Assembly: GCA_041920565.1 (NCBI GenBank)
Contig: JBHGXS010000038.1
Span: 1 to 64,000 of the forward strand
From: JAGHKQ01 sp041920565
GTDB taxonomy: Bacteria > Bacillota > Bacilli > Bacillales > Bacillaceae_G
Length of the DNA stretch: 64,000 nt
Direction of reading: 5' to 3'
Positions within the stretch are counted from its first letter, which is position 1. Every line of letters starts with the position of its first letter. Of this stretch, positions 41,892 to 51,270 are shown in pieces. Under the pieces are notes generated by a model, which was not told the origin of the DNA, made no database searches, and was given only the letters and a program-made list of their open reading frames with translations. The position numbers were made by a program, and so were the translations under genes.

Positions 41892-43007
41892 ATGAAGGAT
41901 CCACGCATTGAAACGTTGGCGAGAAACTTAATCAACTACTCTGTAAAGCTGCAGCCGGGCGAAAAAATCCTTATCGAAAACTTTGGATTACAAAAAGAGC
42001 TTGTAACAGCACTTGTTAAAGAAGCATATAAAGCAGGCGGCCATCCGTTTGTATCTTTAAAAAATCATGAAGTTGACCGCGCTCTTTTAATGGGCGCAAC
42101 CGAAGAGCATTTTGCAAAAATCGCAGAATACGAAGCAAACGTGATGAAAGATATGGATGCTTACATTGGTTTACGCTCAGGTGATAACATTAACGAACTG
42201 GCAGACGTACCAAGCGATAAAATGAAAATTTTCGGTCAAACAGTGGGACAAAAGGTACACCGGGAAATCCGCGTTCCGAAAACAAAATGGGTTGTACTTC
42301 GTTATCCGAACGCATCTATGGCACAGCTTGCGAAAATGAGCACCGAAGCGTTTGAAGACTTCTACTTTGACGTGTGTAACTTAGACTACGGCAAAATGAA
42401 CAAAGCGATGGACAACCTTGTCGAATTGATGAACCGTACAGATAAAGTGCGCATTACAGGTCCTGGAACCGATTTAACCTTCTCTATTAAAGATATTCCT
42501 GCTATTAAGTGCGCAGGCGAAATGAACATTCCGGACGGTGAAGTATTTACTGCACCGGTAAAAGATTCCGTTAACGGCACGATTACATACAATACGCCAT
42601 CTCCTTACAACGGCTACACATTTGAAAATGTACAGCTGAAATTCGAGAACGGTAAAATTGTCGAAGCAACTGCGAACGACACAGAGCGCATCAACAAAAT
42701 TTTCGATACAGATGAAGGCGCTCGTTATGTAGGGGAATTCGCTATCGGCGTAAACCCTTACATCTTACATCCGATGGGCGATATTCTATTTGATGAAAAA
42801 ATTGACGGAAGCTTCCACTTCACGCCTGGACAAGCGTACGACGAAGCTTACAACGGCAACAACTCCAACATTCACTGGGATTTAGTATCCATTCAGCGTC
42901 CTGAGTACGGCGGCGGAGAAATTTACTTTGACGATGTATTGATTCGCAAAGACGGCCGTTTCGTTCTTCCTGAACTGGAGTGCTTGAATCCCGAGAACTT
43001 AAAATAA
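41892..43007 (+). CDS. ampS: Aminopeptidase, M29 family (AmpS)
   Basis: Metal-dependent cytosolic aminopeptidase of 371 residues. The opening RNLINYSVKLQPGEKILIE and the metal-site region EGARYVGEFAIGVNP, with HPMGDILFDEKIDGSFH and later IHWD, are characteristic of the M29 family. Members of this size exist beside the 410-residue B. subtilis form. GGAGGC lies before the ATG. It is transcribed alone and ends at a shared terminator with murC. Confidence 0.9.
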   Translation: MKDPRIETLARNLINYSVKLQPGEKILIENFGLQKELVTALVKEAYKAGGHPFVSLKNHEVDRALLMGATEEHFAKIAEYEANVMKDMDAYIGLRSGDNINELADVPSDKMKIFGQTVGQKVHREIRVPKTKWVVLRYPNASMAQLAKMSTEAFEDFYFDVCNLDYGKMNKAMDNLVELMNRTDKVRITGPGTDLTFSIKDIPAIKCAGEMNIPDGEVFTAPVKDSVNGTITYNTPSPYNGYTFENVQLKFENGKIVEATANDTERINKIFDTDEGARYVGEFAIGVNPYILHPMGDILFDEKIDGSFHFTPGQAYDEAYNGNNSNIHWDLVSIQRPEYGGGEIYFDDVLIRKDGRFVLPELECLNPENLK

Positions 43008-43041
43008 GAAAAAAGATGCGAGGCATTCTCGCATCTTTTTA
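43008..43041. terminator. Bidirectional terminator between ampS and murC
   Basis: AAAAAAGATGCGAG, loop GCATT, CTCGCATCTTTTT. Confidence 0.88.
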
Positions 43042-44343
43042 TTTCATCATTGCTTCTTTCTCATATGCGTGTTCAAATTTTTGAATATCACCGGCCCCCA
43101 TAAAGATCAGTACGCCGTTTGCATGTTTCTTTAACACTTCCGTTGTCATAACAGTAAGCAGCTCGGCATTTTTAATGCGCTTTTGCAAATCGACAATGGA
43201 CAGGTCGCCTTGATTTTCACGGGCCGATCCGAAAATATCGCACAAGTATACTTTGTCTGCCTTTTGCAAGCTGGCTGCAAATTCATCTAAAAACTTCTTT
43301 GTACGTGAGAATGTATGCGGCTGGAACACTGCTACGATTTCACGCTCCGGATATTTCTGACGAGCGGCTTCGATCGTCGCCGTAATCTCTGTCGGGTGAT
43401 GAGCGTAATCGTCAATAATCACTTGTTCGTTGATTTTCTTTTCACTGAATCGACGTTTAACCCCGCCAAATGTAAGCAGCTGCTCCTTTACAATTTCCAC
43501 ATCGACATTTTCATAATGGCATAATGCGATAACTGATAATGCGTTCAATACGCTATGATTGCCGTATCCCGGAATTTTAAACGTTCCGTAGTACGTATTT
43601 CGGACAACAACATCAAATGTTGTGCCGTCCGTGCTCTTTTGGATGTTACGGGCTTGAAAATCGTTATCCTCTCCAAAGCCGTAGAAGATAACAGGTACTT
43701 TCGCATGTATTTTTTGAAGCTGCTCATCATCGCCGCAGGCAATGATGCCCTTTTTTACTTGTAAAGCCATCTCTTGAAACGCACTGAACACATCCTCGAT
43801 ATTGGCAAAATAGTCAGGATGATCAAAATCAATGTTTGTCATGATCGCATAGTCAGGATGGTAAGCCAAAAAGTGTCTTCGATATTCACAAGCTTCGAAT
43901 ACAAAGTATTTGCTGTCTTCTACGCCTTTTCCCGTTCCATCGCCAATTAAATACGACGTAGGATTTGCTCCTTGCATTACGTGAGCAAGAAGACCTGTTG
44001 TCGATGTCTTGCCGTGAGCTCCTGTAATGGCAACACTTGTATACTTGCTCATAAGATCGCCTAAAAAATGATGGTAACGATATACCTGCAATCCCTTAGC
44101 TCTTGCTTCTTCAATTTCTTCATGTGTATCCGGAAATGCATTCCCTGCAATAATGATTTGCCCTTCTTCAATATTGTTTTTATCGAAAGGCAAAATGCGA
44201 ATGCCGCGCTTTTCCAGTTCTGCTTGCGTGAAAAAGTATTTATCGACATCGGATCCTTGAACGGTATATTTCATATCATGCAGGATTTGAGCTAACGCGC
44301 TCATACCTGTGCCTTTAATACCTACAAAATGGTAAACTGTCAT
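43039..44343 (-). CDS. murC: UDP-N-acetylmuramate-L-alanine ligase
   Basis: Adds L-alanine to UDP-MurNAc in peptidoglycan synthesis. The 434 residues have the N-terminal Rossmann motif GIKGTGMSALA, the ATP loop TGAHGKTSTTG at about 107-117, and the Mur-family motif YAHHPTEI. Complete and of normal length. The start ATG is preceded by GGAGG. In B. subtilis murC (ytxF region) lies near the ytx and ytp genes, as here. Confidence 0.96.
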   Translation of the reverse strand: MTVYHFVGIKGTGMSALAQILHDMKYTVQGSDVDKYFFTQAELEKRGIRILPFDKNNIEEGQIIIAGNAFPDTHEEIEEARAKGLQVYRYHHFLGDLMSKYTSVAITGAHGKTSTTGLLAHVMQGANPTSYLIGDGTGKGVEDSKYFVFEACEYRRHFLAYHPDYAIMTNIDFDHPDYFANIEDVFSAFQEMALQVKKGIIACGDDEQLQKIHAKVPVIFYGFGEDNDFQARNIQKSTDGTTFDVVVRNTYYGTFKIPGYGNHSVLNALSVIALCHYENVDVEIVKEQLLTFGGVKRRFSEKKINEQVIIDDYAHHPTEITATIEAARQKYPEREIVAVFQPHTFSRTKKFLDEFAASLQKADKVYLCDIFGSARENQGDLSIVDLQKRIKNAELLTVMTTEVLKKHANGVLIFMGAGDIQKFEHAYEKEAMMK

Positions 44344-44527
44344 TTTAAAGAACCTCCAGCATCTCTAACTATTACAATGGCCTATCTGCAAGACAGTATA
44401 TGATGTTTTTTCTATTTTGGTAATCCCTGTTCTTTCCCCTACATTTTCTCACTCTACACTCTGACCAAAATATAACGAATCCATTATATCAAACTTCCCG
44501 CTGTTAGACTATTTTTATTCGATTACA

Positions 44528-44568
44528 GGCAGAAAAACTGATGGAGATCCCACCAGTTTTTCTTTTTT
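44528..44568 (-). terminator. Terminator of the nicotinate phosphoribosyltransferase gene
   Basis: On the minus strand AAAAACTGGTGGG, ATCT, CCATCAGTTTTTCT. Confidence 0.8.
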
Positions 44569-44570
44569 TC

Positions 44571-45686
44571 TTATTCTTCTCGTTTTGTAAGCTCCACACG
44601 TTCTAAACGCGGATTTGGACGATATTTTCTTCCCGCCTTCGCTTGCGGTTCCCCGTTCAGCTCTACGTTGTCTCCCGTAAAGCCAATGTGCATTTTCAAC
44701 AGGCTGCTGCCCACTCCGTAAATATCGACCGGTACATTTTGAGCTTCGAATTCACGAATCCGTTTTTCATCAAAGCCGCCGCTGACCACGATTTTTACAT
44801 GATGGAATCCTTCTTCATCCAGCGCCTTGCGCAAAGCAAAAATAAGCGGAGGATTCACACCGCGCGGATCAAACGTGCCAAGCACTTCCGGATTGCGGAT
44901 AAAATATTGGTCAATCATTGTCCGGGATGTATCAACACGAACTCCCTTCAATTCCGGCCCGAATTCGCGAGCGACGCGAAGAGCATCTGTAATGACATCG
45001 TTATTGTAGTCAATCAATACAGTCAGGTCATCTTCCGGAAACTTTTGATGGTACGCTCTTGCCGCTTCTACCACATCGCCGTTGAACATTTGAATCAATG
45101 CATGAGGCATTGTGCCCATGCCGCTTTTGCCCCACCATTCGTTCATGGCATGAGTAGCCTGTGCCGTAGAGCCGCCGATATAAGCTGCATATCCGTCGCC
45201 CGCCTGCTGCGTAAAGTGGTCATCGCGATCCCCCATAAAAATGACCGGCTTTTGAATGCCTGAGCTTTTCGCAGCTTGCATCACATTATATACATTCGTC
45301 GCCACAGACGTACGGCGAGCCAGTATACCATCAATAACGCCTTCTAAATAGCCGAAATATTCGTATGGTCCCTTTATTGTCAATACCGTTTCAAACGGGC
45401 TGATTTTGTCCCCATCTTTTAACGAATAAACTTCCAATTCTTCCGGATGCTCCGCAAATGTTTGCAGCAATGCGATAACTTCATCCGTTCCGCATAGCAC
45501 GGCGTGTTCTTTTTGGAAAAACTGCATCGTCACTCTTGTTTTCGGTTTGAATTCTTTAATGATATCACGTGTTTTCAAGAAATATACAGCGGAAAACCAT
45601 CCTTCGCCAACACGCTTATCGAATTTGAATGTTTTATTTGTTAAACGCTTCAATTTTCCTTGCAGCTTCAATTCAATCTCTTTCAT
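44571..45686 (-). CDS. Nicotinate phosphoribosyltransferase
   Basis: Enzyme of 371 residues for NAD salvage: nicotinate plus PRPP to nicotinate mononucleotide. The family pattern shows as GGSTAQATHAMNEWW, the PRPP-side DVVEAARAYHQKFPEDDLTVL and VRVDTSRT, then GVGSSLLK. It is shorter than the B. subtilis PncB (about 490 residues) and matches the separate, shorter branch found in the B. cereus group. ATG at 45686. Alone between murC and sftA, not in a NAD operon. Confidence 0.88.
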   Translation of the reverse strand: MKEIELKLQGKLKRLTNKTFKFDKRVGEGWFSAVYFLKTRDIIKEFKPKTRVTMQFFQKEHAVLCGTDEVIALLQTFAEHPEELEVYSLKDGDKISPFETVLTIKGPYEYFGYLEGVIDGILARRTSVATNVYNVMQAAKSSGIQKPVIFMGDRDDHFTQQAGDGYAAYIGGSTAQATHAMNEWWGKSGMGTMPHALIQMFNGDVVEAARAYHQKFPEDDLTVLIDYNNDVITDALRVAREFGPELKGVRVDTSRTMIDQYFIRNPEVLGTFDPRGVNPPLIFALRKALDEEGFHHVKIVVSGGFDEKRIREFEAQNVPVDIYGVGSSLLKMHIGFTGDNVELNGEPQAKAGRKYRPNPRLERVELTKREE

Positions 45687-45740
45687 AGTATTTACTCCCC
45701 ACTTATGTTTCGCTTTCTGTTAGTATGAGGTCAAACTTTC

Positions 45741-48662
45741 TTAAACATTCATGTCCTGCATGGCCGCCAATTCATCCTCGGTAATGAGCACATCCCTCGG
45801 CTTGGTGCCGCGTTGTTCCGAGATAATGCCTTGCATCTCCATTTCCTCTATAAGACGCGCCGCCCGATTATAGCCGATACGGAATCTGCGCTGCAGCGAA
45901 GATGTGGATGCTCCCCCTTGCTCTAACACGAATTGGCAAGCTTCATAAAACAGCTCGTCTTCCGCTTCGTGCTGTTCTACTTTCGCCAGTAAATCTTCTT
46001 GCTTAAATAAATAATTTGGCTTCATTTGGTCTTTCACATGGGCAACCGCGCGCTCAATTTCTTCATCTGATACATACACGCCTTGAACACGAATCGGCTT
46101 GGACGTGCCGTTTTCTAAAAACAGCATATCCCCCCGTCCGAGAAGCTTTTCCGCTCCGCTAATATCGATTATCGTGCGGGAATCCACTTGAGACGATACT
46201 GTAAAGGCGATGCGCGTCGGGATATTTGCTTTAATCAATCCGGTAATAACATCAACAGACGGACGCTGTGTCGCAACCAACAGATGGATGCCGCATGCAC
46301 GGGCTTTTTGAGCGATACGGCAAATCGCTTCCTCTACATCTGCCGGAGAAACCATCATTAAGTCAGCCAGCTCGTCGATGACAATGACGATGTACGGTAA
46401 TGGTTCCCCTCCAACCGCTTTTTGCTTCACAAGCTCGTTGTAGCGATTTAAGTCACGAGCACCTGCATGTGCAAACATCTCGTAGCGTTTCTCCATCTCT
46501 TCTACCGCCCATTTTAATGCTGCAGTTGCCGCTTTGACATCGGTGATCACCGGCGACACAAGATGCGGAATATGGTTGTAAGGAGCAAGCTCCACCATTT
46601 TAGGGTCAATGAGCAGCAGTTTTACTTCATGCGGCATCGCTTTATAAAGGATGCTTGTTAAAATCGCATTGATGCAGACGCTTTTTCCCGATCCGGTCGC
46701 TCCTGCAATCAGCCCGTGAGGCATTTTGCGTATATCCGTAACAATCGGTGTTCCGGAAATATCAAGGCCAAGCGCTACTGTTAATGGCGAAGGGTCTTTT
46801 GTAAAGACCGGACTTCGTAAAATTTCTCTCATGAATACAGGCCTGCTTTGTTTATTCGGCACTTCAATGCCAACGGCGTTCTTGCCCGGAATCGGCGCTT
46901 CAATCCGAATGTCCTTTGCGGCCAAATTCAGCTTAATATCATCCGATAAGTTTGTGATTTTATTAACTTTTACGCCCGGCTCAGGCTGCACTTCAAAGCG
47001 CGTAACCGCAGGACCTTGTGTAACATGCACAACTTTAGCTCCCACATTGAAATTAAAAAACGTTGTGTTCAACAGCTCTTTTTGCTCATTCAGCCATTCT
47101 TCATCGGCTCCGACAGAATGATTCGGCACATTCAAAAGTGTGATCGAAGGAAAAGTATATGCAGGCTTTTCAAGCTCTGCTTGTTTCTTTTGCGCATATT
47201 TCAGTTTATCTTGCTTCAACATAACCACGTTGTAAGGAACAAAGCGTTTTTTCTCCCGTTTTTCTTCCTGAACAACTGCCGGTTTCGCTTCCTTTTGTGC
47301 AGTTTCCGCAACAGCTTGTGAAGCATTTGCGATTGCTTCTTCCTCTTCTGCAACCGGAAGAGGTTGTTGTACAACGGATTGCTCTTCTTTGAATGGTTGA
47401 GCTTCCGCTTTGTCTTCTGCGTACTCTTGTACAACTGGCGGTTTCACGTCAGTTTGCGCAGTTTCCGCAACAGCTTGCAAAGATTCATTTGTTATTGCTT
47501 CTTTCTCTTCTAGAATCGGAAGAAGCTCTTGTACAACCATCGGAAGAACTTCTTTGTTCTCTTCCGCAAGAACCTCTTCTGCATGGATTAGTTCTTGCTG
47601 TAGCATCATTTCTTGCCCATCTTCTGGAAGCAATTTTGTTACGGTCTCTTCTTGTCCGAAAGCCTCAGGCACCGTATTTTCCTGGACAGAAAGTACCTCT
47701 TCCATTTCTTGCAGAACTTCATCCGTTACTTCAACAACCGGAAGGAGCTCTTGAACTATTTCATGGTCTGTCGGCTCTTCCGCTTGAACTGCTTGTATAT
47801 CATGTACGTGTTTTGTTTCGTCATCGCTCAGCACAACTGCATTTCCTTCTGAATCTTCCATCTCTTGCTCATGCAATCGCAAATTTTCCTCAGCAATAAC
47901 TTCCGCCACAATTTCTGCGACTGCTTGCAGTTCTTCGTGTTCTGCATCTGATTCCTGTATACTTGTCTCTTCAGAAGTTGCATGAGTTGAAGTTTGTTTC
48001 TGATCAGTATGCTCTGCTGATACAGATGCTTCCCATGATTTTTCTTGAATCAATTCCTGTACAGATTGCTCTTGTTGTACAGTTTCTTCTGCAGCTGTGT
48101 TCTCAATATGTACAACTTCTTCTGCACGATCCGGCTCAGGAGTAAGAAAGCCATACTTCTCAAGCCAAGCGTCCACAACGGATTTTCCTGTTTGGCTTAG
48201 CACTAAATCTTCTTGCTGCTTTCGATATACCAATTCTTCTTGGCTCGGACGGTTGTAGCCGAATATAGGAGAAATCGTTTCTGTCGGACGGAATGGCCGT
48301 CTGTTTGATTCATCCATTTTTGTACGGTTCGGCGCTTTCATCAGTGCTTTCACCGGTGCTTTTTCTGTTCTTATCGTCCTTGTGACAGGAGGTGTCTCTC
48401 TAGGACGCACTTCTTTAACAGGGCGTATGAATTGATCCTGTAAAGGCTGTGTTCTTGCTATTGGCTTAGGTGGTTCCTTTTGTTCTCGAATCGGCTTTCT
48501 CTCGTCCGGAACTAACGGAAAACGGAATTTTCCGCTTGGATATTGATAGGAAACCCTTGTTTCCATTTCTCGCTTCTCGACTTGTCTGTTTTCATACGGA
48601 GGAACAGGGTTATTCGGCTGTTCTCCCTCTTTATTCAACAGCTTTTTCATCCAATCCAGCAT
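45741..48662 (-). CDS. sftA: DNA translocase SftA (FtsK/SpoIIIE family, soluble)
   Basis: Clears DNA from the division septum. The 973 residues lack the N-terminal membrane segments of FtsK and SpoIIIE, which marks SftA. The first 500 residues are a Pro-, then Glu-rich, low-complexity linker with an internal duplication. The motor carries Walker A GATGSGKSVCIN and Walker B YIVIVIDELADLMM, and a winged-helix gamma domain (GGASTSSLQRRFRIGYNRAARLIEEMEMQGI, about 905-940) that would read oriented DNA motifs. The ATG at 48662 was chosen for the GAGGGGGA site. Confidence 0.94.
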   Translation of the reverse strand: MLDWMKKLLNKEGEQPNNPVPPYENRQVEKREMETRVSYQYPSGKFRFPLVPDERKPIREQKEPPKPIARTQPLQDQFIRPVKEVRPRETPPVTRTIRTEKAPVKALMKAPNRTKMDESNRRPFRPTETISPIFGYNRPSQEELVYRKQQEDLVLSQTGKSVVDAWLEKYGFLTPEPDRAEEVVHIENTAAEETVQQEQSVQELIQEKSWEASVSAEHTDQKQTSTHATSEETSIQESDAEHEELQAVAEIVAEVIAEENLRLHEQEMEDSEGNAVVLSDDETKHVHDIQAVQAEEPTDHEIVQELLPVVEVTDEVLQEMEEVLSVQENTVPEAFGQEETVTKLLPEDGQEMMLQQELIHAEEVLAEENKEVLPMVVQELLPILEEKEAITNESLQAVAETAQTDVKPPVVQEYAEDKAEAQPFKEEQSVVQQPLPVAEEEEAIANASQAVAETAQKEAKPAVVQEEKREKKRFVPYNVVMLKQDKLKYAQKKQAELEKPAYTFPSITLLNVPNHSVGADEEWLNEQKELLNTTFFNFNVGAKVVHVTQGPAVTRFEVQPEPGVKVNKITNLSDDIKLNLAAKDIRIEAPIPGKNAVGIEVPNKQSRPVFMREILRSPVFTKDPSPLTVALGLDISGTPIVTDIRKMPHGLIAGATGSGKSVCINAILTSILYKAMPHEVKLLLIDPKMVELAPYNHIPHLVSPVITDVKAATAALKWAVEEMEKRYEMFAHAGARDLNRYNELVKQKAVGGEPLPYIVIVIDELADLMMVSPADVEEAICRIAQKARACGIHLLVATQRPSVDVITGLIKANIPTRIAFTVSSQVDSRTIIDISGAEKLLGRGDMLFLENGTSKPIRVQGVYVSDEEIERAVAHVKDQMKPNYLFKQEDLLAKVEQHEAEDELFYEACQFVLEQGGASTSSLQRRFRIGYNRAARLIEEMEMQGIISEQRGTKPRDVLITEDELAAMQDMNV

Positions 48663-48739
48663 ACATTCCCCCTCTTTCTTTCCTTGGAGTACAATCCCCT
48701 CAAACCGTGGGTAAGCCCGATTGATTTTACTGAACATTA

Positions 48740-48860
48740 GCGGAACAGAGTCTCCCGGCTAATGCAGTTTCACTTTATTGTAACAGTAATCGACCTATTT
48801 TGCAGATGAAAATTGCGTCAAATCATAAATTTCGGTCTAAATTTCTCGGGAAAAAGAAAA
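48740..48860. other. Promoter region of sftA
   Basis: AT-rich stretch between the sftA start and repeat A3. A short hairpin GGGAGACTCTGTTCC-like segment lies near 48745-48765. No gene. Confidence 0.3.
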
Positions 48861-49123
48861 GCATTTCCACCCGCGGTTAGCTTCCTCCTCCAACAACCCG
48901 CGCGGTGCGGCGCATCCTGCTCGAAGGAGCATTCCTTGTGTTCTTTCCCACCAAAAGCGCTTTTTGCTTTTGTCTCTCTCACTGTCGGTAAGACCCCCAC
49001 TTCTACAAAGTGGGGGTCAACCGACACTAAGAACCCGATTGGTTCAACTGACCATCAGCGATGGACGGAATCCTTTACTGATGGAGTTTCGTTTTATGTG
49101 GGGAAGGTCTAGGGTGGAAATGC
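48861..49123. repeat. Repeat A, copy 3 (A3), interrupted by repeat B1
   Basis: Perfect 12-bp terminal inverted repeat: GCATTTCCACCC (48861-48872) and GGGTGGAAATGC (49112-49123). Inside it keeps the A-family words CCGCGGTTAGCT, GCGGTGCGGCGCATCC, ATTCCTTGTGTTCTTTCCCA and TGTGGGGAAGGT. Repeat B1 (48974-49096) splits it. Confidence 0.78.
48974..49096 (+). repeat. Repeat B, copy 1 (B1), nested in A3
   Basis: Two hairpins. First: GTCGG (48984) closing with CCGAC (49021-49025) around the perfect stem GACCCCCACTT/AAGTGGGGGTC. Then CTAAGAACCCGATTGGTTCAAC, shown also in B2 and B3. Second hairpin: CCATCAGC and CTGATGG. Removing this segment restores the A-family sequence TTTGT-TGTGGGGAAGG, which dates its insertion after that of A3. 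Confidence 0.78.
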
Positions 49124-49129
49124 TAGATA

Positions 49130-49309
49130 CCTCAATTCCAAAGTTTAGCTCCCTTTAGAAAACACCCCGCACACCAATCGTACAGGGTGGCACATCCTAT
49201 TCAAAGGAGCGTTTCTTATGTTCTTTCCCCAAAAAGACGCTTTTGCCTTTGTATGGAGGAGGTTATTTTTCAGTTGGAAACCAGATGGAAAATCCAGACA
49301 CCTAACCAA
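49130..49309. repeat. Repeat A, copy 4 (A4)
   Basis: Follows A3 directly, in the same orientation. Shared words: TTTAGCTCCC, CACCCCGCACACC, GGGTGGCACATCC, GGAGCGTTTCTTATG, TTCTTTCCCCAAAAAGACGC, GGAGGTTATTTT and CCAGACACCTAA. More diverged than A1 and A3. Confidence 0.65.
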
Positions 49310-49382
49310 ATAATACTACAGCTTCAAGCGCTGTGATAGGCTTAAGCTTTACATTTCTTATTCTTGTAAAAATTACTAGCTG

Positions 49383-49997
49383 CTAAAATTGAAACGGTTG
49401 TCCTACTTCATAGCTGTCTTCTAATACAAGAATGCCCTTCTCCTGAGGAGCGTTAGGCAAAGCCAATTCGCGCGCCGAGCAAAGCATGCCGAAAGATGCG
49501 ACTCCGCGCAGTTCAGCCGGTTTAATAACAAGACCGCTCGGCATAACGGCACCGATTTTCGCTACAACTACCTTTTGACCTGCGTCTACGTTAGGTGCGC
49601 CGCATACGATTTGCAGTGTCTCTGTTCCGATATCCACTTTACATACACTTAACTTGTCCGCGTTCGGATGCTTTTCTTTTTCTTTCACATAACCGACAAC
49701 AAATTTAGGAGATAGATCTGCATCAAGATTTCCTTCAAATCCGTTTTCAGCTAAAATGTTGTTGATTTGATCAACAAGCTCATTTGTCAGCGTTACACTT
49801 CCGGTTTCATTTATGGTTACGTACTTGGAAGCATTGAAAATATTATAGCCTGCGGTTTCATTGCTTTCACTGTCAAAAATGCGGGCTACATCTCCCTTTT
49901 TCTCAAATGCGCGATTTGCCGCTGAAATGTCTTTCAAAGATACGATAAGCGTGTCTCCAATTCCTTCACGGTTGTAAAAAACATTCACTGCGTTCAT
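49383..49997 (-). CDS. ytpR: YtpR, tRNA-binding domain protein
   Basis: Protein of 204 residues. The C-terminal half (about 95-204) is a tRNA-binding OB-fold like that at the N-terminus of PheT and of CsaA/EMAPII: VVGYVKEKEKHPNADKLSVC, QIVCGAPNVDAGQKVVVA and the closing GMLCSARELALP. The N-terminal half is a DUF4479-type domain. It was once annotated as a PheT fragment; it is a full separate protein. It ends the ytpP-ytpQ-ytpR series, starting five bases after ytpQ. Its cellular role is unclear. Confidence 0.92.
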   Translation of the reverse strand: MNAVNVFYNREGIGDTLIVSLKDISAANRAFEKKGDVARIFDSESNETAGYNIFNASKYVTINETGSVTLTNELVDQINNILAENGFEGNLDADLSPKFVVGYVKEKEKHPNADKLSVCKVDIGTETLQIVCGAPNVDAGQKVVVAKIGAVMPSGLVIKPAELRGVASFGMLCSARELALPNAPQEKGILVLEDSYEVGQPFQF

Positions 49998-50002
49998 CCT
50001 TT

Positions 50003-50800
50003 CTATTTCTTCAAGCGTTTTTTTCCTAAAATAAAAATGGGTTCCAATTCTTTATTTTCATAAACAAAGGATAGAGATGTAATCGGAACACGTCCTTCCA
50101 TGAAAAACTTTATGGTCATTTGCGCAACAACATCGTATCCGATTTCATTCTTCACATCAGCAATAATCAACACATCTTGATGAGGAACGGCTACGACCAT
50201 TTCTCCTTTTATTTTCTGTTTGAAGCTATCAAGCAGCGATTCATCTAAAATGCGGCTGGCATCATACCCATCATTTGCTCGAATGAAATAAAATGTGTTG
50301 CCTGCCACTTCATCCTGCTTTACGTCTCTCGGCAGCGAACGAACATTAAACAAGGCCATTTCCTTGATTTGCTGTTCATCATATCCTAATGTTTGCAGCA
50401 AGCCTTCATCAATCAAACGATAGGTTGTACCGGAATCCACTGCGTAATAAATACGTGTTTCCGCTGTATGATCTGTTGTCAGCAGCTTTTTCCCTTCCGA
50501 GCTCTCGGTCGGAAATGACGTGGAACGGATAACAGGGAAAATTTTCGTTTGCTCCGCTTTCGTTTCATTGTGCATGGCAATAAGTGCTTCTTTTACATAA
50601 TACACAACCTCATCGATGGCTTGTTCTTTTTGGTTATGCCACTTCGCCATCACTCCCGGCAAGGAAATCGTGATCCCTTTTTTCGTTTCTCTATGCTCAA
50701 TGCGAAGCGTATCTTTTTCACGGTCATGACGAAACGTCCATTCCGGTCTTTCCAGCTGCTTTACCAGTTCTTCTTTTAACAGCTTGCTGTTCATTTTCAT
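50003..50800 (-). CDS. ytpQ: YtpQ, DUF1444 protein
   Basis: Conserved Bacillus protein of 265 residues. It begins MNSKLLKEELVKQLERPEWTF (counting from the second Met at about 50794) and has FPVIRSTSFPTES, which marks DUF1444. Soluble, no known catalytic motif, no signal. It lies five bases before ytpR, so both are cotranscribed. The upstream gene ytpP is separated by a hairpin. The function is unknown. Confidence 0.9.
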   Translation of the reverse strand: MKMNSKLLKEELVKQLERPEWTFRHDREKDTLRIEHRETKKGITISLPGVMAKWHNQKEQAIDEVVYYVKEALIAMHNETKAEQTKIFPVIRSTSFPTESSEGKKLLTTDHTAETRIYYAVDSGTTYRLIDEGLLQTLGYDEQQIKEMALFNVRSLPRDVKQDEVAGNTFYFIRANDGYDASRILDESLLDSFKQKIKGEMVVAVPHQDVLIIADVKNEIGYDVVAQMTIKFFMEGRVPITSLSFVYENKELEPIFILGKKRLKK

Positions 50801-50828
50801 GTTGCTTCCTCCTTTCAGCTAACATCAG

Positions 50829-50862
50829 AAACCTCCACCTGTTGGAGATGGAGGTTTTCTTT
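50829..50862. terminator. Hairpin between ytpP and ytpQ
   Basis: AAACCTCCACCTG, TTGG, AGATGGAGGTTTTCTTT: stem of about 10 bp. The T-run is better on the plus strand, so it may be an attenuator or processing site rather than a full minus-strand terminator. Confidence 0.5.
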
Positions 50863-50886
50863 ATCCTGCTCTAGATACCAAGAATC

Positions 50887-51201
50887 TTATTTTAGTCCTT
50901 CAATGAATTCTTCGATTTGCTCTTGCGTTTTACGGTCTTTGTTTACAAAGCGACCAATTTCGCTTCCTTTATTATATGCGATGAAGCTTGGAATGCCAAA
51001 CACATCAAGCTCGATGCATAAATCGAGGAACTTATCGCGATCTACATAGTAAAAAGAAAAATCTTTATATTTGTCTACTACTTCCGGCATAAATGGTTCG
51101 ATGAAGCGGCAATCCGGACACCAATCCGCTGAAAATAAGAAGATAACATTGTTTTCTTGTTTAGCTTCGTGAAATTGTTCAACAGTTTCAATTTTTTTCA
51201 T
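50887..51201 (-). CDS. ytpP: YtpP, thioredoxin-like protein
   Basis: Thioredoxin-fold protein of 104 residues with active site DWCPDC (Cys28, Cys31), unlike the WCGPC of true thioredoxin, and the cis-Pro loop FGIPSFIAY. In B. subtilis its orthologue is implicated in bacillithiol/thioredoxin redox work. GGAGGC lies upstream of the ATG. The ytp genes follow in the same order as in B. subtilis. Confidence 0.92.
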   Translation of the reverse strand: MKKIETVEQFHEAKQENNVIFLFSADWCPDCRFIEPFMPEVVDKYKDFSFYYVDRDKFLDLCIELDVFGIPSFIAYNKGSEIGRFVNKDRKTQEQIEEFIEGLK

Positions 51202-51270
51202 GGCTTTGCCTCCTGAGTTTTCTTTCCTTCATAGTACAAAAGGATGTTGGGAAAATCCAATAAAACATCT

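Noticed and set aside
47393..47899. Plus-strand leucine-rich frames opposite sftA
   Set aside because: They mirror the Glu-rich linker of SftA (GAA read backwards gives TTC, CTT) and have no start signals.
48974..49096. A simple terminator for sftA or ytpR
   Set aside because: The same two-hairpin segment occurs at two other places in different contexts and interrupts another repeat; it is a mobile repeat rather than a gene's own terminator.
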